64,000 bases of DNA from Pseudovibrio axinellae (GTDB lineage Bacteria; Pseudomonadota; Alphaproteobacteria; Rhizobiales; Stappiaceae). Below the pieces are notes generated by a model. It worked only from the letters and a program-made list of their open reading frames with translations. It ran no database searches and had not been told where the DNA came from. The stretch is from NCBI RefSeq assembly GCF_900110875.1, contig NZ_FOFM01000002.1, positions 372,001-436,000 of the forward strand, written 5' to 3'. Positions 42,600 through 51,224 of the stretch are shown in pieces; position 1 is the first letter of the stretch; each line of letters begins with the position of its first letter. A program made the translations under genes and the position numbers.

Positions 42600-44450
42600 A
42601 TGGCAGCACGATTACACACGCTTGCTCAATTGGTTATCCGTGGCTGGAGCGCAAATGCACTTCGCATGTTGCTGGTTCATTATGCCTTTGTTTTCTTGGG
42701 CGCTGTTGCAATCACGCCAATTGTGCTTGGTCTTGGAAACTTTGTGATCGGGTTATCCGGTAGTGCGGTGCTGGCTGATTACGAGATTGCCTCTTTCTTT
42801 TTTACGCCGTTGGGTCTGTTGGGAGCGTTCGTTTTTACTGTTGTATTTGTTGCAATGGCACTGCTGGAACTGGTTGCTTTGCTCGCGGTGCTGGATAGAC
42901 CGGAAAGTACCGTGCCTGCCGCGCGCAATGCTTTGCTTTCAACGTTGGGCATGTTCCCGCGCCTTGGCATTTTCACTTGGCGGCTGACACAAAGATTGCT
43001 GGTCGCAATGGTTCCCGGCGTTGCGGTTATTGTTTTGACTGTGTTTGCTTTCCTGCAAGATCACGACATTAACTATTATCTTCAATACCAACCCGTAGAG
43101 TTTTGGCTTGCCGCATTCTTCGGCGGAATTGGCTTGTTCCTTGCGATTATTATGCCTCTTTACGCAATTCTTGTGTGGGGGCTATCGCTGCCACTTGTTG
43201 TGTTGAGAGACCATCCGGTGGGCTCCGCATTCTCGCGAGCAAGATTTCTCTCTCGCGGCTTACGGCCAGTGTTTGCAGGTGCAATTTCCTTGTGGTTGCT
43301 AATCGACATACTGGTCCATGCACTTTTCCTTGTTGCTTTGGAACAGGTTGGCTCCTACGCGATTTCTTTCGTGTCGCAATCCGCTGAGATGTTGGCTGCT
43401 ATTCTTGGCAGTTTGGTTGTGCTGCTTTTCGTTGGGAACACTTTGATAAGTGGGGTAATGCTGGGAAGCTTAGCATTGATCTTAAAAGCTGCTCTGTACT
43501 TGGCAGATGGGAAGGGGCACAGGTTTTCTGAGGTACCTGACACGCCAAAACTGGAGAACAAATGGACCATTGCCCTGACCCCTTTTCGTCTTGGTTGTGT
43601 GATCGCCCTGTTAGGGACCATTGTTGTCCTCGCTGGAACCTATTGGGTGTCAACGGACTTGCCACAAAAGGACGTTTTGGTCATAGCCCATAGGGGAGCC
43701 TCCGCGCATGCACCAGAAAATACAATAGCGTCTATTGAGCAAGCAGTTAAAGACAAAGCAGATTGGGTTGAGGTGGATGTTCAGGAGACGGCAGATGGGG
43801 CTGTGATCATCGCACATGACAGCGATTTTATGCGGTTGATTGGCAAGCCTGCCCATACCTGGGAGCTGACACTGGCTGAAATGCAAGCGTTTGATGTGGG
43901 AGGCTGGTTTTCAGCTGAGTTTGAGCGACAAAGAGTACCAACTCTGCAAGAGGCCCTTGAGGCGGTCAAAGGCAAGGCAACTCTCCTTATTGAGTTGAAA
44001 TATTATGCCGGCAGCCTTGTCGAAAATTTGGAGGAAAAGGTCGCCCGCATTGTCACTCAAGCCAAAATGGAAAACGAAGTCGCGATTATGTCTCTAGAGC
44101 GCTCTGCGCTTAAAAGAATGGGGAAATTAGAGCCCTCGTGGAATATAGGCCTTCTTACGGCCACATCTATCGGAGACTTGTCAGAACTTAACGGAAATTT
44201 TGTAGCTGTCTCCTCTGCCTCTGCGTCTTTAAGCTTCATAAGAAGAACACAAGAGACCGGAAAACTCGTTTTTGTTTGGACGGTTAATAATCCGTCTACC
44301 ATACTCCGCTACATATCCATGGGCGTGGATGGAATTATCACGGATGATCCTGCACTGGCGCGTAAGACACTGGAAGAATATAAAGAAATGAACCAGTTCG
44401 AGCGGTTATTACTTCATACCTCTGTCCTTTATAACCTTAGCTTGAACTAA
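42600..44450 (+). CDS. Glycerophosphodiester phosphodiesterase with N-terminal membrane domain
   Basis: The 616 residues have two parts. About 1-350 form a multi-pass membrane domain of seven or eight helices (GPDPase_memb-like). About 355-600 hold a GDPD catalytic domain with IAHRGASAHAPENTIASIEQA, EVDVQETADGAVIIAHDSDFMRL, IELKYY and the C-terminal VWTVNNPSTILRYISMGVDGIITDDP. The catalytic His pair, metal-binding E/D (EVDVQ) and the final DG-x-I-TD are all present. It releases glycerol-3-phosphate from glycerophosphodiesters, perhaps with the domain facing the periplasm. An sn-glycerol-3-phosphate-like importer lies 0.7 kb downstream, an appealing but unproven link. Confidence 0.88.
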   Translation: MAARLHTLAQLVIRGWSANALRMLLVHYAFVFLGAVAITPIVLGLGNFVIGLSGSAVLADYEIASFFFTPLGLLGAFVFTVVFVAMALLELVALLAVLDRPESTVPAARNALLSTLGMFPRLGIFTWRLTQRLLVAMVPGVAVIVLTVFAFLQDHDINYYLQYQPVEFWLAAFFGGIGLFLAIIMPLYAILVWGLSLPLVVLRDHPVGSAFSRARFLSRGLRPVFAGAISLWLLIDILVHALFLVALEQVGSYAISFVSQSAEMLAAILGSLVVLLFVGNTLISGVMLGSLALILKAALYLADGKGHRFSEVPDTPKLENKWTIALTPFRLGCVIALLGTIVVLAGTYWVSTDLPQKDVLVIAHRGASAHAPENTIASIEQAVKDKADWVEVDVQETADGAVIIAHDSDFMRLIGKPAHTWELTLAEMQAFDVGGWFSAEFERQRVPTLQEALEAVKGKATLLIELKYYAGSLVENLEEKVARIVTQAKMENEVAIMSLERSALKRMGKLEPSWNIGLLTATSIGDLSELNGNFVAVSSASASLSFIRRTQETGKLVFVWTVNNPSTILRYISMGVDGIITDDPALARKTLEEYKEMNQFERLLLHTSVLYNLSLN

Positions 44451-44475
44451 CATTTCGGCCATAAGAAACCTGTAT

Positions 44476-44874
44476 ATGCCTTATATTGTCTTAGTATTCT
44501 TGGGTGCGTTGCTCACTGCGCTTTCTATGATCAACCCTGCAACGTCGAAACAGCCTGTCTTGTTGCATGGAGATCGTCAGACGGTGAATGCGATAATTGC
44601 CGAGGTTAACCTACCTGATGACCGTCGCGGCCTTGTGCATGTGATTTTGGAAGACGCGCGTGTAAGAGCTGAGCGATTGGACGGCAATTTTCAATTGATT
44701 TCTGCAAGTGCTGAAACGCTCTCTGAGCTGCCTGTTGAGACTTTCACGCTCGAACAACTGGACGCCGAGACCAGAAATGAACTTGTCGAAGTTCTGGACG
44801 AAGAACAAATGACAGAGCTGCACCGCGCGATTGAAGTGGTTTTGGCAGAACATAAGACTACCAGCGAGAATTAG
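44476..44874 (+). CDS. Hypothetical protein with N-terminal membrane anchor
   Basis: 132 residues beginning MPYIVLVFLGALLTALSMINPATSK, a single hydrophobic segment or signal peptide. An acidic soluble part follows (EVNLPDDRRGLVHVILEDARVRAERLDGNFQLI) with a helical, Glu-rich C-terminus. I recognise no family. It begins 26 bases after the phosphodiesterase stop on the same strand, so it may be cotranscribed. Confidence 0.55.
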   Translation: MPYIVLVFLGALLTALSMINPATSKQPVLLHGDRQTVNAIIAEVNLPDDRRGLVHVILEDARVRAERLDGNFQLISASAETLSELPVETFTLEQLDAETRNELVEVLDEEQMTELHRAIEVVLAEHKTTSEN

Positions 44875-44910
44875 GTTCTAACGACTTATTATCTCGCTGA
44901 ATGTTAATCG

Positions 44911-45102
44911 CTATTCATCGTCATCACTATCGGGAATTGCAAGATCTACTGCGCCTCCGACGATACTCGTTCCCACTTTTGCTGTTGTTGTAACAGCTGT
45001 GGTGGCAACTGAAACGGCAGCCCCTCCAACTGAAACTACCGCACAACCTGAAATGCCAAGTAATGCTGCAAACATACTAGTTGAAACTACGAAAATTCTC
45101 AT
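44911..45102 (-). CDS. Small predicted lipoprotein
   Basis: 63 residues from ATG at 45102, with GGGGGAAG five bases upstream. A short signal ends in LLGISGC (lipobox, Cys at residue 20). A Gly/Val/Thr-rich segment (AVVSVGGAAVSVATTAVTTT) and an acidic tail (PDSDDDE) follow. Small Ala/Val/Thr-rich lipoproteins of this type are common in alphaproteobacteria and have no known function. It converges on the preceding gene with a 36-base gap. Confidence 0.65.
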   Translation of the reverse strand: MRIFVVSTSMFAALLGISGCAVVSVGGAAVSVATTAVTTTAKVGTSIVGGAVDLAIPDSDDDE

Positions 45103-45182
45103 CACTTCCCCCAAAATAGCCTTCAGCCTCTTGAAAGGTCACTTATTTTAGTTAAATTTTGAGGGTATTAATTGCAATTTTC

Positions 45183-46040
45183 CTACTTAATCCCTGCCCT
45201 CATGAAACTCTGCACAAATTGTCTTTGAAAAAGAAGAAAAGCAATTAGAAGTGGACCTGAGGTCATCAGAGTTGCAGCATTAATGACGCTCCACTCGACA
45301 CCACCATCTACTGCTGCAAATATTGAAAGCCCAACGGTCACCGGGCGCGTTTCAACAGAGTTTGTGATGATGAGTGGCCAAAGAAAATTGTTCCAGTGAT
45401 GGCTAACAGAGACAAGCCCATAAGCTAGGTAGGTTGGAATTGCCAGCGGTACATAAACCTTCCATAGCACTGTTAATGGGCCAGCGCCTTCCACGCGTGC
45501 GGCTTCATCCAATTCCTTTGGGATGGTTTTGAAGGTCTGGCGCAGCAAAAAGATCCCAAAACCAGAAGCCATATAAGGTAGGCCTATTGCCACAATCGTA
45601 TCCATAAGTCCTAGAGTACCGATCATCTTATAATTCTCGACGATGAGTATGTCTGGCATCACCAACAGCTGCAGAAGCACTAGGGTAAACAAAAAACCAG
45701 AACCAGGAAATTCAAAGCGTGCGAAGGCATATGCAGCCAAAGTCCCCAAAACGAACTGTGCGATCAAAATGATCGTCACCAACATGAATGTATTGAGGAA
45801 ATAGCGTGCAAACGGTGCTGCCGACCACGCCTTGCTGAAATTCTCTAGGGTCACGGGCGCAAATAACTCAAAGCGTGCTTCGTAAGCTGCCGGATGGAAG
45901 GCAGTCCAGATCGCATAAAGCAACGGGAGCGCCCAAAGTAATGCAAGCGTCCATGCACCTAGACTATTAAAAAATCTGTCATAATCGAACTGGCGTGGGG
46001 GCGCTGTTTGGGTGGGCTCAAGAAGAGAAAGGTCGCTCAT
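45183..46040 (-). CDS. Carbohydrate-type ABC transporter permease (UgpE/MalG-like)
   Basis: 285 residues with six membrane helices and the EAA loop ELDEAARVEGAGPLTVLWKVYVPLAIPTYLAYGLVSVSHHWNNFLWPLIIT. The last part is typical of UgpE/MalG. It overlaps the other permease by four bases (ATGA). It is the last gene of a five-gene operon deoR-ATPase-binding protein-permease-permease. It forms the membrane channel with the permease at 46037. Confidence 0.92.
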   Translation of the reverse strand: MSDLSLLEPTQTAPPRQFDYDRFFNSLGAWTLALLWALPLLYAIWTAFHPAAYEARFELFAPVTLENFSKAWSAAPFARYFLNTFMLVTIILIAQFVLGTLAAYAFARFEFPGSGFLFTLVLLQLLVMPDILIVENYKMIGTLGLMDTIVAIGLPYMASGFGIFLLRQTFKTIPKELDEAARVEGAGPLTVLWKVYVPLAIPTYLAYGLVSVSHHWNNFLWPLIITNSVETRPVTVGLSIFAAVDGGVEWSVINAATLMTSGPLLIAFLLFQRQFVQSFMRAGIK

Positions 46041-46915
46041 TTGTAATGCACCCTACGATCCATGAAAAAGAATTGGCCGATGGCAATGATCGATAAAATG
46101 GCCAACATGACGACTGTCAGCGTTGCTGCATATGAAGTCTGCCAGTACTTGAACGCGACCTCATAAATGTAAAATAGCAAAAGGGAAGACGCATTGTCTG
46201 GCCCGCCACCTGTCATCGCAAAAATGTGGTCCACCAGCCGGAAGGAGTTAATAACAGCGTTGATAGATACGAACAAAGTTGTTGGCATTAACAGTGGAAA
46301 GGTAATCTTCCAGAAGAAAGCCCAACGGCTTGCCCCTTCAATATCCGCGGCTTCTTTGTAAGAGGGCGGAATGGCCTGTAGGGCGGCGAGATAAAATATC
46401 ATGAAGAACCCAGCTTCTTTCCAGATTGTCACGATCATCATGCAGATGAGCACAGTCTCCTGGCTCCCAAGCCATGAGTTCTCTGGTAGCCCGAAGACAC
46501 CCATGCGGATCTGATCAATTAGACCAAAGCCCGGTGTGTAAAAAAACATCCATATATTTGCGACTGCGATCAGTGGTAAAACCGTCGGAGCGAAGAACGA
46601 CATGCGCACAAGACTGCGGCCTTTGAGCTTGTCATTCACCCAAATTGCCATCAACAAAGATATGCCAATGGAGGCGGGGATGGTTGCCAGTGCGTACCAT
46701 AGGTTATTGACCAGCACTTTCCAGAAGGTTGGATCGGAAATGAGCTCCTCGTAGTTACGCAGGCCAACAAACTTTGCAGGTCGGCGTCCGCGTGACGTGG
46801 AGAAGAAGCTATTGATGATGGTGGTGATGGCCGGGAAGTGTGTGAAGGCGAACAACATCACCATTGCTGGTGTCAGCAATAGCCATCCGTAAATCCACTG
46901 CATGCGTTTGGTCAT
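46037..46915 (-). CDS. Carbohydrate-type ABC transporter permease (UgpA/MalF-like)
   Basis: 292 residues from ATG at 46915, chosen because GGGGG lies about six bases upstream. A longer frame from 46969 lacks this support. Six helices are followed by the EAA loop EAADIEGASRWAFFWKITFPLLMPTTLFVSINAVINSF and FAMTGGGPDNASSLLLFYIYEVAF, a UgpA hallmark. It pairs with the permease at 45183. Confidence 0.92.
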   Translation of the reverse strand: MTKRMQWIYGWLLLTPAMVMLFAFTHFPAITTIINSFFSTSRGRRPAKFVGLRNYEELISDPTFWKVLVNNLWYALATIPASIGISLLMAIWVNDKLKGRSLVRMSFFAPTVLPLIAVANIWMFFYTPGFGLIDQIRMGVFGLPENSWLGSQETVLICMMIVTIWKEAGFFMIFYLAALQAIPPSYKEAADIEGASRWAFFWKITFPLLMPTTLFVSINAVINSFRLVDHIFAMTGGGPDNASSLLLFYIYEVAFKYWQTSYAATLTVVMLAILSIIAIGQFFFMDRRVHYK

Positions 46916-46989
46916 CTGATCCCCCGTGGAAAATGCTAGGACGAGGCGCAAGGGAAAGCGCCCCGTCAACTCATGTGACGACAGACCAA

Positions 46990-48279
46990 TTAGCGATATT
47001 CAGAAAGAATACGGTCAGCGTCCTTTTGAGCACTCTTCAGCGCGTCCTCAGCAGACTTTTTGCCGGTAATGGCAGAATGTAGCGCGTCGTTGAAGATGCG
47101 CGTCACGCGCTGGTTTTGATAGGTCGAAAGCTCTGCAACAGCGTGGTCCAACTGCTCTCGGGCAACCAGTGCTGGAGGGAAGTCAGCAACATAGGCTTTC
47201 ATCTCATCGGTTTCCCAAGCTGCAGGAGATGGAGCAACATAACCCGTTGCCATAGACCATTTAGCAGCCTGCTTCGGAGCCGTGATCCACTTTACAAAGT
47301 CGATAGAAGCTTTTTCCTGCTCTTCACTGGAATCTTTAAAAATGTAGAAGTTTCCGCCTCCGGTTGGTGCGCCGCGGCGTTTGTTTGCTGGCAACATAGC
47401 AACGCCAAACTCAAAAGGTGCATTGTTGCGAACATTGGTCAGGTTGCCCGTGGAAGTCCATATCATCGCAGTGTTGCCCTCAAAGAACGCCTTTGGAGTT
47501 GCGCCCCACTCGATGATACCCGGCGCCATCACGCCATGCTTGGCGGACAGATCGACAAGGTACTCAAGCGCTTCAACAACCTTCGGGTTGTCGAAGTCGG
47601 TTTGGTTTCCGTCCGCGTTTGCCAAGATAACATCATTCTCGGTGGTCAGACCTTGAAACAGCCAATAAGGAAAACCGGAGGAAGGGATGCGCACGCCCCA
47701 TTGGGTTACATTACCGGAGGCATCTTTTTTAACCAGCACCTTACCCATGGAGACCATTTCTTCCCATGTAGCAGGTGCTTTTTCAGCATCTAAACCGGCA
47801 GCCTTAAATGCTTCCTTGTTCCAGTAAAGTACCGGAGTCGAGCGCTGGAATGGAATGCCGTAGGTCTTACCGCCAGTCTGCGAATTCTTCATGAAAGCTG
47901 GATAGAAGCTGTCCAGCCACTTTTTGTCTTCCTCTGAATTTGCGATGTCATCAAATGCAAGGATAACGTCCTCGTCGATCAGGGTGAACATGTCTACAGA
48001 CAGGATCACGGAAAGCTGAGGAGGGTTGCCGCCACGAGCGGCCGTCAGGGCCTTTGAGACCGTGTCTTGATAGGATCCAGCGTAAACTGCATCAATGTTT
48101 ACATCAGGATTTGCGGCAGCATATTCAGCAGTTAATTCTTCAATCGTTTGCGCGGCCATTCCCCCAACGGCCACTGGGAAGTAAAACTGGAGATCAACCG
48201 CGTAAGCGCTGATCGCAGTACCTAGAGTAAAAGCTGCTGTAGATGCAGCAAGGCGTAAAGACTTGAAAATGAATTTCAT
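46990..48279 (-). CDS. ABC transporter periplasmic binding protein, UgpB-like
   Basis: 429 residues from ATG at 48279. A longer frame to 48435 has no signal-peptide sense upstream. The signal peptide is KFIFKSLRLAASTAAFTLGTAISAYA. A large type-I-cluster D binding fold follows, with VGGMAAQTIEELTAEYAAANPDVNIDAVYAGSYQDTVSKALTAARGGNPPQL and TYGIPFQRSTPVLYWNKEAFKAAGLD. These resemble UgpB, the sn-glycerol-3-phosphate receptor, more than MalE. The substrate is likely a glycerol-phosphate or polyol derivative, though the UgpB-like family also binds sugars. The gene order matches ugp-type operons. Confidence 0.85.
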   Translation of the reverse strand: MKFIFKSLRLAASTAAFTLGTAISAYAVDLQFYFPVAVGGMAAQTIEELTAEYAAANPDVNIDAVYAGSYQDTVSKALTAARGGNPPQLSVILSVDMFTLIDEDVILAFDDIANSEEDKKWLDSFYPAFMKNSQTGGKTYGIPFQRSTPVLYWNKEAFKAAGLDAEKAPATWEEMVSMGKVLVKKDASGNVTQWGVRIPSSGFPYWLFQGLTTENDVILANADGNQTDFDNPKVVEALEYLVDLSAKHGVMAPGIIEWGATPKAFFEGNTAMIWTSTGNLTNVRNNAPFEFGVAMLPANKRRGAPTGGGNFYIFKDSSEEQEKASIDFVKWITAPKQAAKWSMATGYVAPSPAAWETDEMKAYVADFPPALVAREQLDHAVAELSTYQNQRVTRIFNDALHSAITGKKSAEDALKSAQKDADRILSEYR

Positions 48280-48341
48280 AGGTTTATACCCTTTAATTGC
48301 CCTTTTTAAACGGGGCACTCCAATGCGCGTCAGCGCGTTTC

Positions 48342-49433
48342 TCAAGCCGGTTCGAATTGCACCTCGGCCGGCTTGATTTCCTCCCGGCGCTTGCCGGTAT
48401 CCCCATGGAAAGTTGCGGGAATTTCCGCATCCCAAGTTAGCCCAACTGTCTGGCCCGGTTTCAGTTCTGTTGTGCCTTTAACGCGCACAAGCATTTTTTC
48501 GCCACCTACAGAACAGTTAGCCAGCGTATCAGCGCCCATGTACTCAAGGCTAAGGACCTGTCCTGGAATACCGTTTTCACCAGTTAGTCTGATGTCTTCA
48601 GGACGAAGCCCCAGTCGTGATCCAACAGACGTTTTGGGCAACAAGTGCTGTACTGTTAATGGTGTTACGGACCTAATTGCATCCAGCGAGACAATATTCA
48701 TTGGTGGTGTGCCGATAAACCGGGCAGTAAACACACTCGCTGGGCGTTCGTAGATTTCCTTAGGGCTGGCCGCTTGCTCAACCTGTCCATTGTTCATCAG
48801 CACAACCTGATCAGCCATGGTTATGGCTTCAGTCTGGTCGTGGGTGACATAGACCATCGTCAGGCCCAACTGTTGCTGGAGCGCTCTAAGTTCAACACGC
48901 ATTTCCTGACGGAGTTTTGCGTCAAGGTTAGAGAGAGGCTCGTCCATAAGGCAAACGGGTTTTTGGGAGACAATTGCCCGGCCAAGAGCAACGCGCTGTT
49001 GTTGCCCCCCAGACAACTGCGAGGGCTTCCGCTCGAGTAAATGTGAAATCCCAAGAAGGTCGGCAGCGTGTTTAAGGCGTCCATCTCTCTCTGCTCTGCC
49101 AACTTTGCGAACTTTCAAGCCAAATAGAATGTTTTCAGCGACAGAAATATGAGGAAACAGCGCGTAGTTCTGAAACACCATCGAGATGTCTCGCTGAGCA
49201 GGGGAGCGGTGGGTCACATCTCGTCCGCCAATGCTGATTTGTCCAGAAGTTGCCTCTTCCAACCCTGCAATTAAGCGCAGGGTGGTAGATTTTCCGCACC
49301 CGCTAGGGCCTAAGAGAACTGTAAAACTTCCACCCGTTACAGATAGGTTGACCTGATTTACTGCGGTTGTATCTCCCCAGGATTTGGTCAGGTTTGAAAG
49401 TTCCAGATGGGCTGGGTGCTTCAGGTGGTTCAT
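48342..49433 (-). CDS. Carbohydrate-type ABC transporter ATP-binding protein (UgpC/MalK-like)
   Basis: 363 residues from ATG at 49433, which overlaps the deoR stop as ATGA. Motifs are Walker A GPSGCGKST, Q-loop VFQNYALFPH, signature LSGGQQQRVALGRA, Walker B VCLMDEPLSNLDA and H-loop YVTHDQ. A C-terminal TOBE domain (SVGSRLGLRPEDIRLTGENG) is typical of CUT1 importers. It couples to the two permeases downstream. The intervening binding-protein gene begins 62 bases away. Confidence 0.93.
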   Translation of the reverse strand: MNHLKHPAHLELSNLTKSWGDTTAVNQVNLSVTGGSFTVLLGPSGCGKSTTLRLIAGLEEATSGQISIGGRDVTHRSPAQRDISMVFQNYALFPHISVAENILFGLKVRKVGRAERDGRLKHAADLLGISHLLERKPSQLSGGQQQRVALGRAIVSQKPVCLMDEPLSNLDAKLRQEMRVELRALQQQLGLTMVYVTHDQTEAITMADQVVLMNNGQVEQAASPKEIYERPASVFTARFIGTPPMNIVSLDAIRSVTPLTVQHLLPKTSVGSRLGLRPEDIRLTGENGIPGQVLSLEYMGADTLANCSVGGEKMLVRVKGTTELKPGQTVGLTWDAEIPATFHGDTGKRREEIKPAEVQFEPA

Positions 49434-50212
49434 AAACCTGACTCCTGTTTGCAAACAACAAGTTCTGCAGGCGACGTTTCGATGATTGCAAGGATGGCGG
49501 CGGGAGGGTTTTCCTCGCAGAAAATCTTGGTCACATCTGTTAGGGAGCCTGACCGGACATGGGCCTGACGACCAAACTTGGAGCGATCCACAACAAGGAA
49601 CGATTGGCGGCAATTCGCCATGATTGCTTGCCGAGCGGCAGCCTCATCCTCGTTGAAGTCGAGCAGTGTTCCGTCGGCGTCTACGCCCGCAACACCAAAG
49701 ATACCAATATCGAACTTGTAGCTTCGGAAAAAAGCCTCTGCATTGGAGCCCAAAACGTCCAGGTCTCCGTGACGGAGCCTTCCGCCTGTAATACTAACCT
49801 CATTTGAGGTGTTCCTAAGAGCTGTGATCGCTACGTTGATGTTGTTTGTGAAGATTTTTAGGGCTTCGTGACCCTCAAGTGCCTCCGCAACAATCTCAGG
49901 TGTGGTTCCGATTGAAAATGCAAGTGTTGCGCCATCGTCGATATAGTTGGCCACTGAAAGTGCAATGGCGTTTTTGGCGTCCAAATTTAAGATCTTGCGG
50001 GCTTTATAGGTAATATTTCCGCGATTGGGCGGCACCTCTACACCGCCATGTACGCGCCTTAACAGTCCCAATTCGCTCAACCTATTGATGTCGCGGCGGA
50101 TTGTCTGGGTGGTTACTTCAAACTGCGTTGACAAAGACTCCACGCTCGCGAACCCGCGTGAACGTACAAGAGAGATGATCTCTGATTGCCTGGTTGAGAG
50201 TACTGCTTCCAT
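49430..50212 (-). CDS. DeoR-family transcriptional regulator (GlpR-like)
   Basis: About 260 residues. An N-terminal HTH_DeoR (TRQSEIISLVRSRGFASVESLSTQFEVTTQTIRRDINRLSELGLLRRVHGGVEV) is followed by a sugar-phosphate-sensor domain, DeoRC, with FSIGTTPEIVAEAL and LDFNEDEAAARQAIM. I choose ATG at 50212. A TTG at 50236 would add eight residues. It is the first gene of the ABC operon and likely represses it until a phosphorylated ligand appears. Two tandem palindromes 32-63 bases upstream are the probable operators. Confidence 0.9.
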   Translation of the reverse strand: MEAVLSTRQSEIISLVRSRGFASVESLSTQFEVTTQTIRRDINRLSELGLLRRVHGGVEVPPNRGNITYKARKILNLDAKNAIALSVANYIDDGATLAFSIGTTPEIVAEALEGHEALKIFTNNINVAITALRNTSNEVSITGGRLRHGDLDVLGSNAEAFFRSYKFDIGIFGVAGVDADGTLLDFNEDEAAARQAIMANCRQSFLVVDRSKFGRQAHVRSGSLTDVTKIFCEENPPAAILAIIETSPAELVVCKQESGL

Positions 50213-50243
50213 CACAAAATCTGCTTTATGCTGCAAATAATTC

Positions 50244-50275
50244 GTTCATATGAACACCTACTATGTTCATATGAA
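50244..50275. promoter_or_regulatory. Tandem palindromes upstream of the deoR/ABC operon
   Basis: GTTCATATGAAC at 50244-50255 is a perfect palindrome, and GTTCATATGAA repeats at 50265-50275, 21 bases (two helical turns) later. Likely operators of the DeoR regulator, since they lie just upstream of its start. Confidence 0.75.
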
Positions 50276-50353
50276 ACTTATGTGATATCTCAGATAAATA
50301 AAAGTAAAGCTTTTTTAGCAATAAATTCTAGGTACTTATACCGAGCCACCCAA

Positions 50354-50386
50354 CAAAAAAAGCGCGCTCTGCTTGCAGAACGCGCC
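50354..50386 (-). terminator. Rho-independent terminator of the GntR gene
   Basis: Read on the minus strand, GCGCGTTCTGC pairs with GCAGAGCGCGC (one G-T mispair) around a short loop and is followed by TTTTTTTG. It lies 26 bases after the GntR stop. Confidence 0.88.
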
Positions 50387-50411
50387 TCAAATTCATTTAG
50401 GGTACACAGAC

Positions 50412-51056
50412 TCAGGTGAGCTGAGTAAAGAACTTCAACCGTGCTTTGTGCGCCTCTGCAATGTGATGGCGTGCCGCTTTATCTGCTCGCTCACAGTCAC
50501 GTTTAGAAATTGCATCTACAATTTCTGCATGCTCCTCAATTGCAAGGCGGCGGCGGTCATCATCTGTCAGCGTCGTACCTGCAAGAAGCAGCAGGGATAA
50601 GCGCATGTGATCGATCTGCTCAACCAGATACCTGTTGTGCGAAGCAAGATAGAATCGACGGTGGAACTCGCGATTGGTCTTAATCAGGCGCTCCGCATCT
50701 GCAAGGTTTTGCATATCGGAATCAACCATTTCCTGCAGGATTTCAATTTCCGCAGCGGATGCGTGTTGCGCGGCGAGACGACCAGCAGTGCCTTCAAGCA
50801 CCTCTCGAAGAAAATAGAGCTCACTGATCTGGTTATGATCCAGACTTGGAATGACCATTCCACGGTTTGGCTCGTGAACAGCAAGTCCTTGTGCCTCAAG
50901 CCGTTTTAGACCTTCGCGGATCGGTGTGCGACTGACGCCGAATTTCTCCGCCAGTTCTGCTTCCCGCAAGCGACTGCCCGGTTTCAGTTCACGGCTTTCA
51001 ATAGCTTTAATGAGACGACGATAAATCTCAGCTCCGTTGGGTGAATTGGCGCTCAC
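50412..51056 (-). CDS. GntR-family regulator, FadR subfamily (FCD domain)
   Basis: 214 residues. The N-terminal winged helix (RRLIKAIESRELKPGSRLREAELAEKFGVSRTPIREGLKRLEAQGLAVHEPNRGMVI) is the FadR-type GntR HTH, followed by an FCD ligand domain with metal-site-like residues (REVLEGTAGRLAAQHA, HRRFYLASHN, EEHAEIVDAI, HHIAEAH). Such proteins often sense a carboxylic acid. It follows gnd by 168 bases behind a terminator, so independent transcription is likely. Its target and ligand are unknown; control of gnd or the lactate-type dehydrogenase is possible. Confidence 0.9.
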   Translation of the reverse strand: MSANSPNGAEIYRRLIKAIESRELKPGSRLREAELAEKFGVSRTPIREGLKRLEAQGLAVHEPNRGMVIPSLDHNQISELYFLREVLEGTAGRLAAQHASAAEIEILQEMVDSDMQNLADAERLIKTNREFHRRFYLASHNRYLVEQIDHMRLSLLLLAGTTLTDDDRRRLAIEEHAEIVDAISKRDCERADKAARHHIAEAHKARLKFFTQLT

Positions 51057-51114
51057 ATCTTATTCCCGGGACTAGTAAAGGCTTGGTTTGCAGCTCCCAC
51101 AGTGCCAGCCTCGT

Positions 51115-51152
51115 CAAAAAAGGACAGGCAGGGCCGCAAGACGGTCCTGCCA
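51115..51152 (-). terminator. Rho-independent terminator of gnd
   Basis: On the minus strand GGCAGGACCG pairs with CGGCCCTGCC (one mismatch) around a TCTTG loop and is followed by TGTCCTTTTTT. It lies 73 bases after the gnd stop. Confidence 0.82.
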
Positions 51153-51224
51153 GTTTCTACATGAAATTACAATAAGGCATAGCACAGCCTAGTTAATAAC
51201 TAGCATGCTTAAGTTGTTTTGTGC

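Noticed and set aside
48280-48435. N-terminal extension of the ABC binding protein
   Set aside because: The signal peptide starts at 48279. The upstream frame lacks codon pattern and overlaps the end of the ATPase gene.
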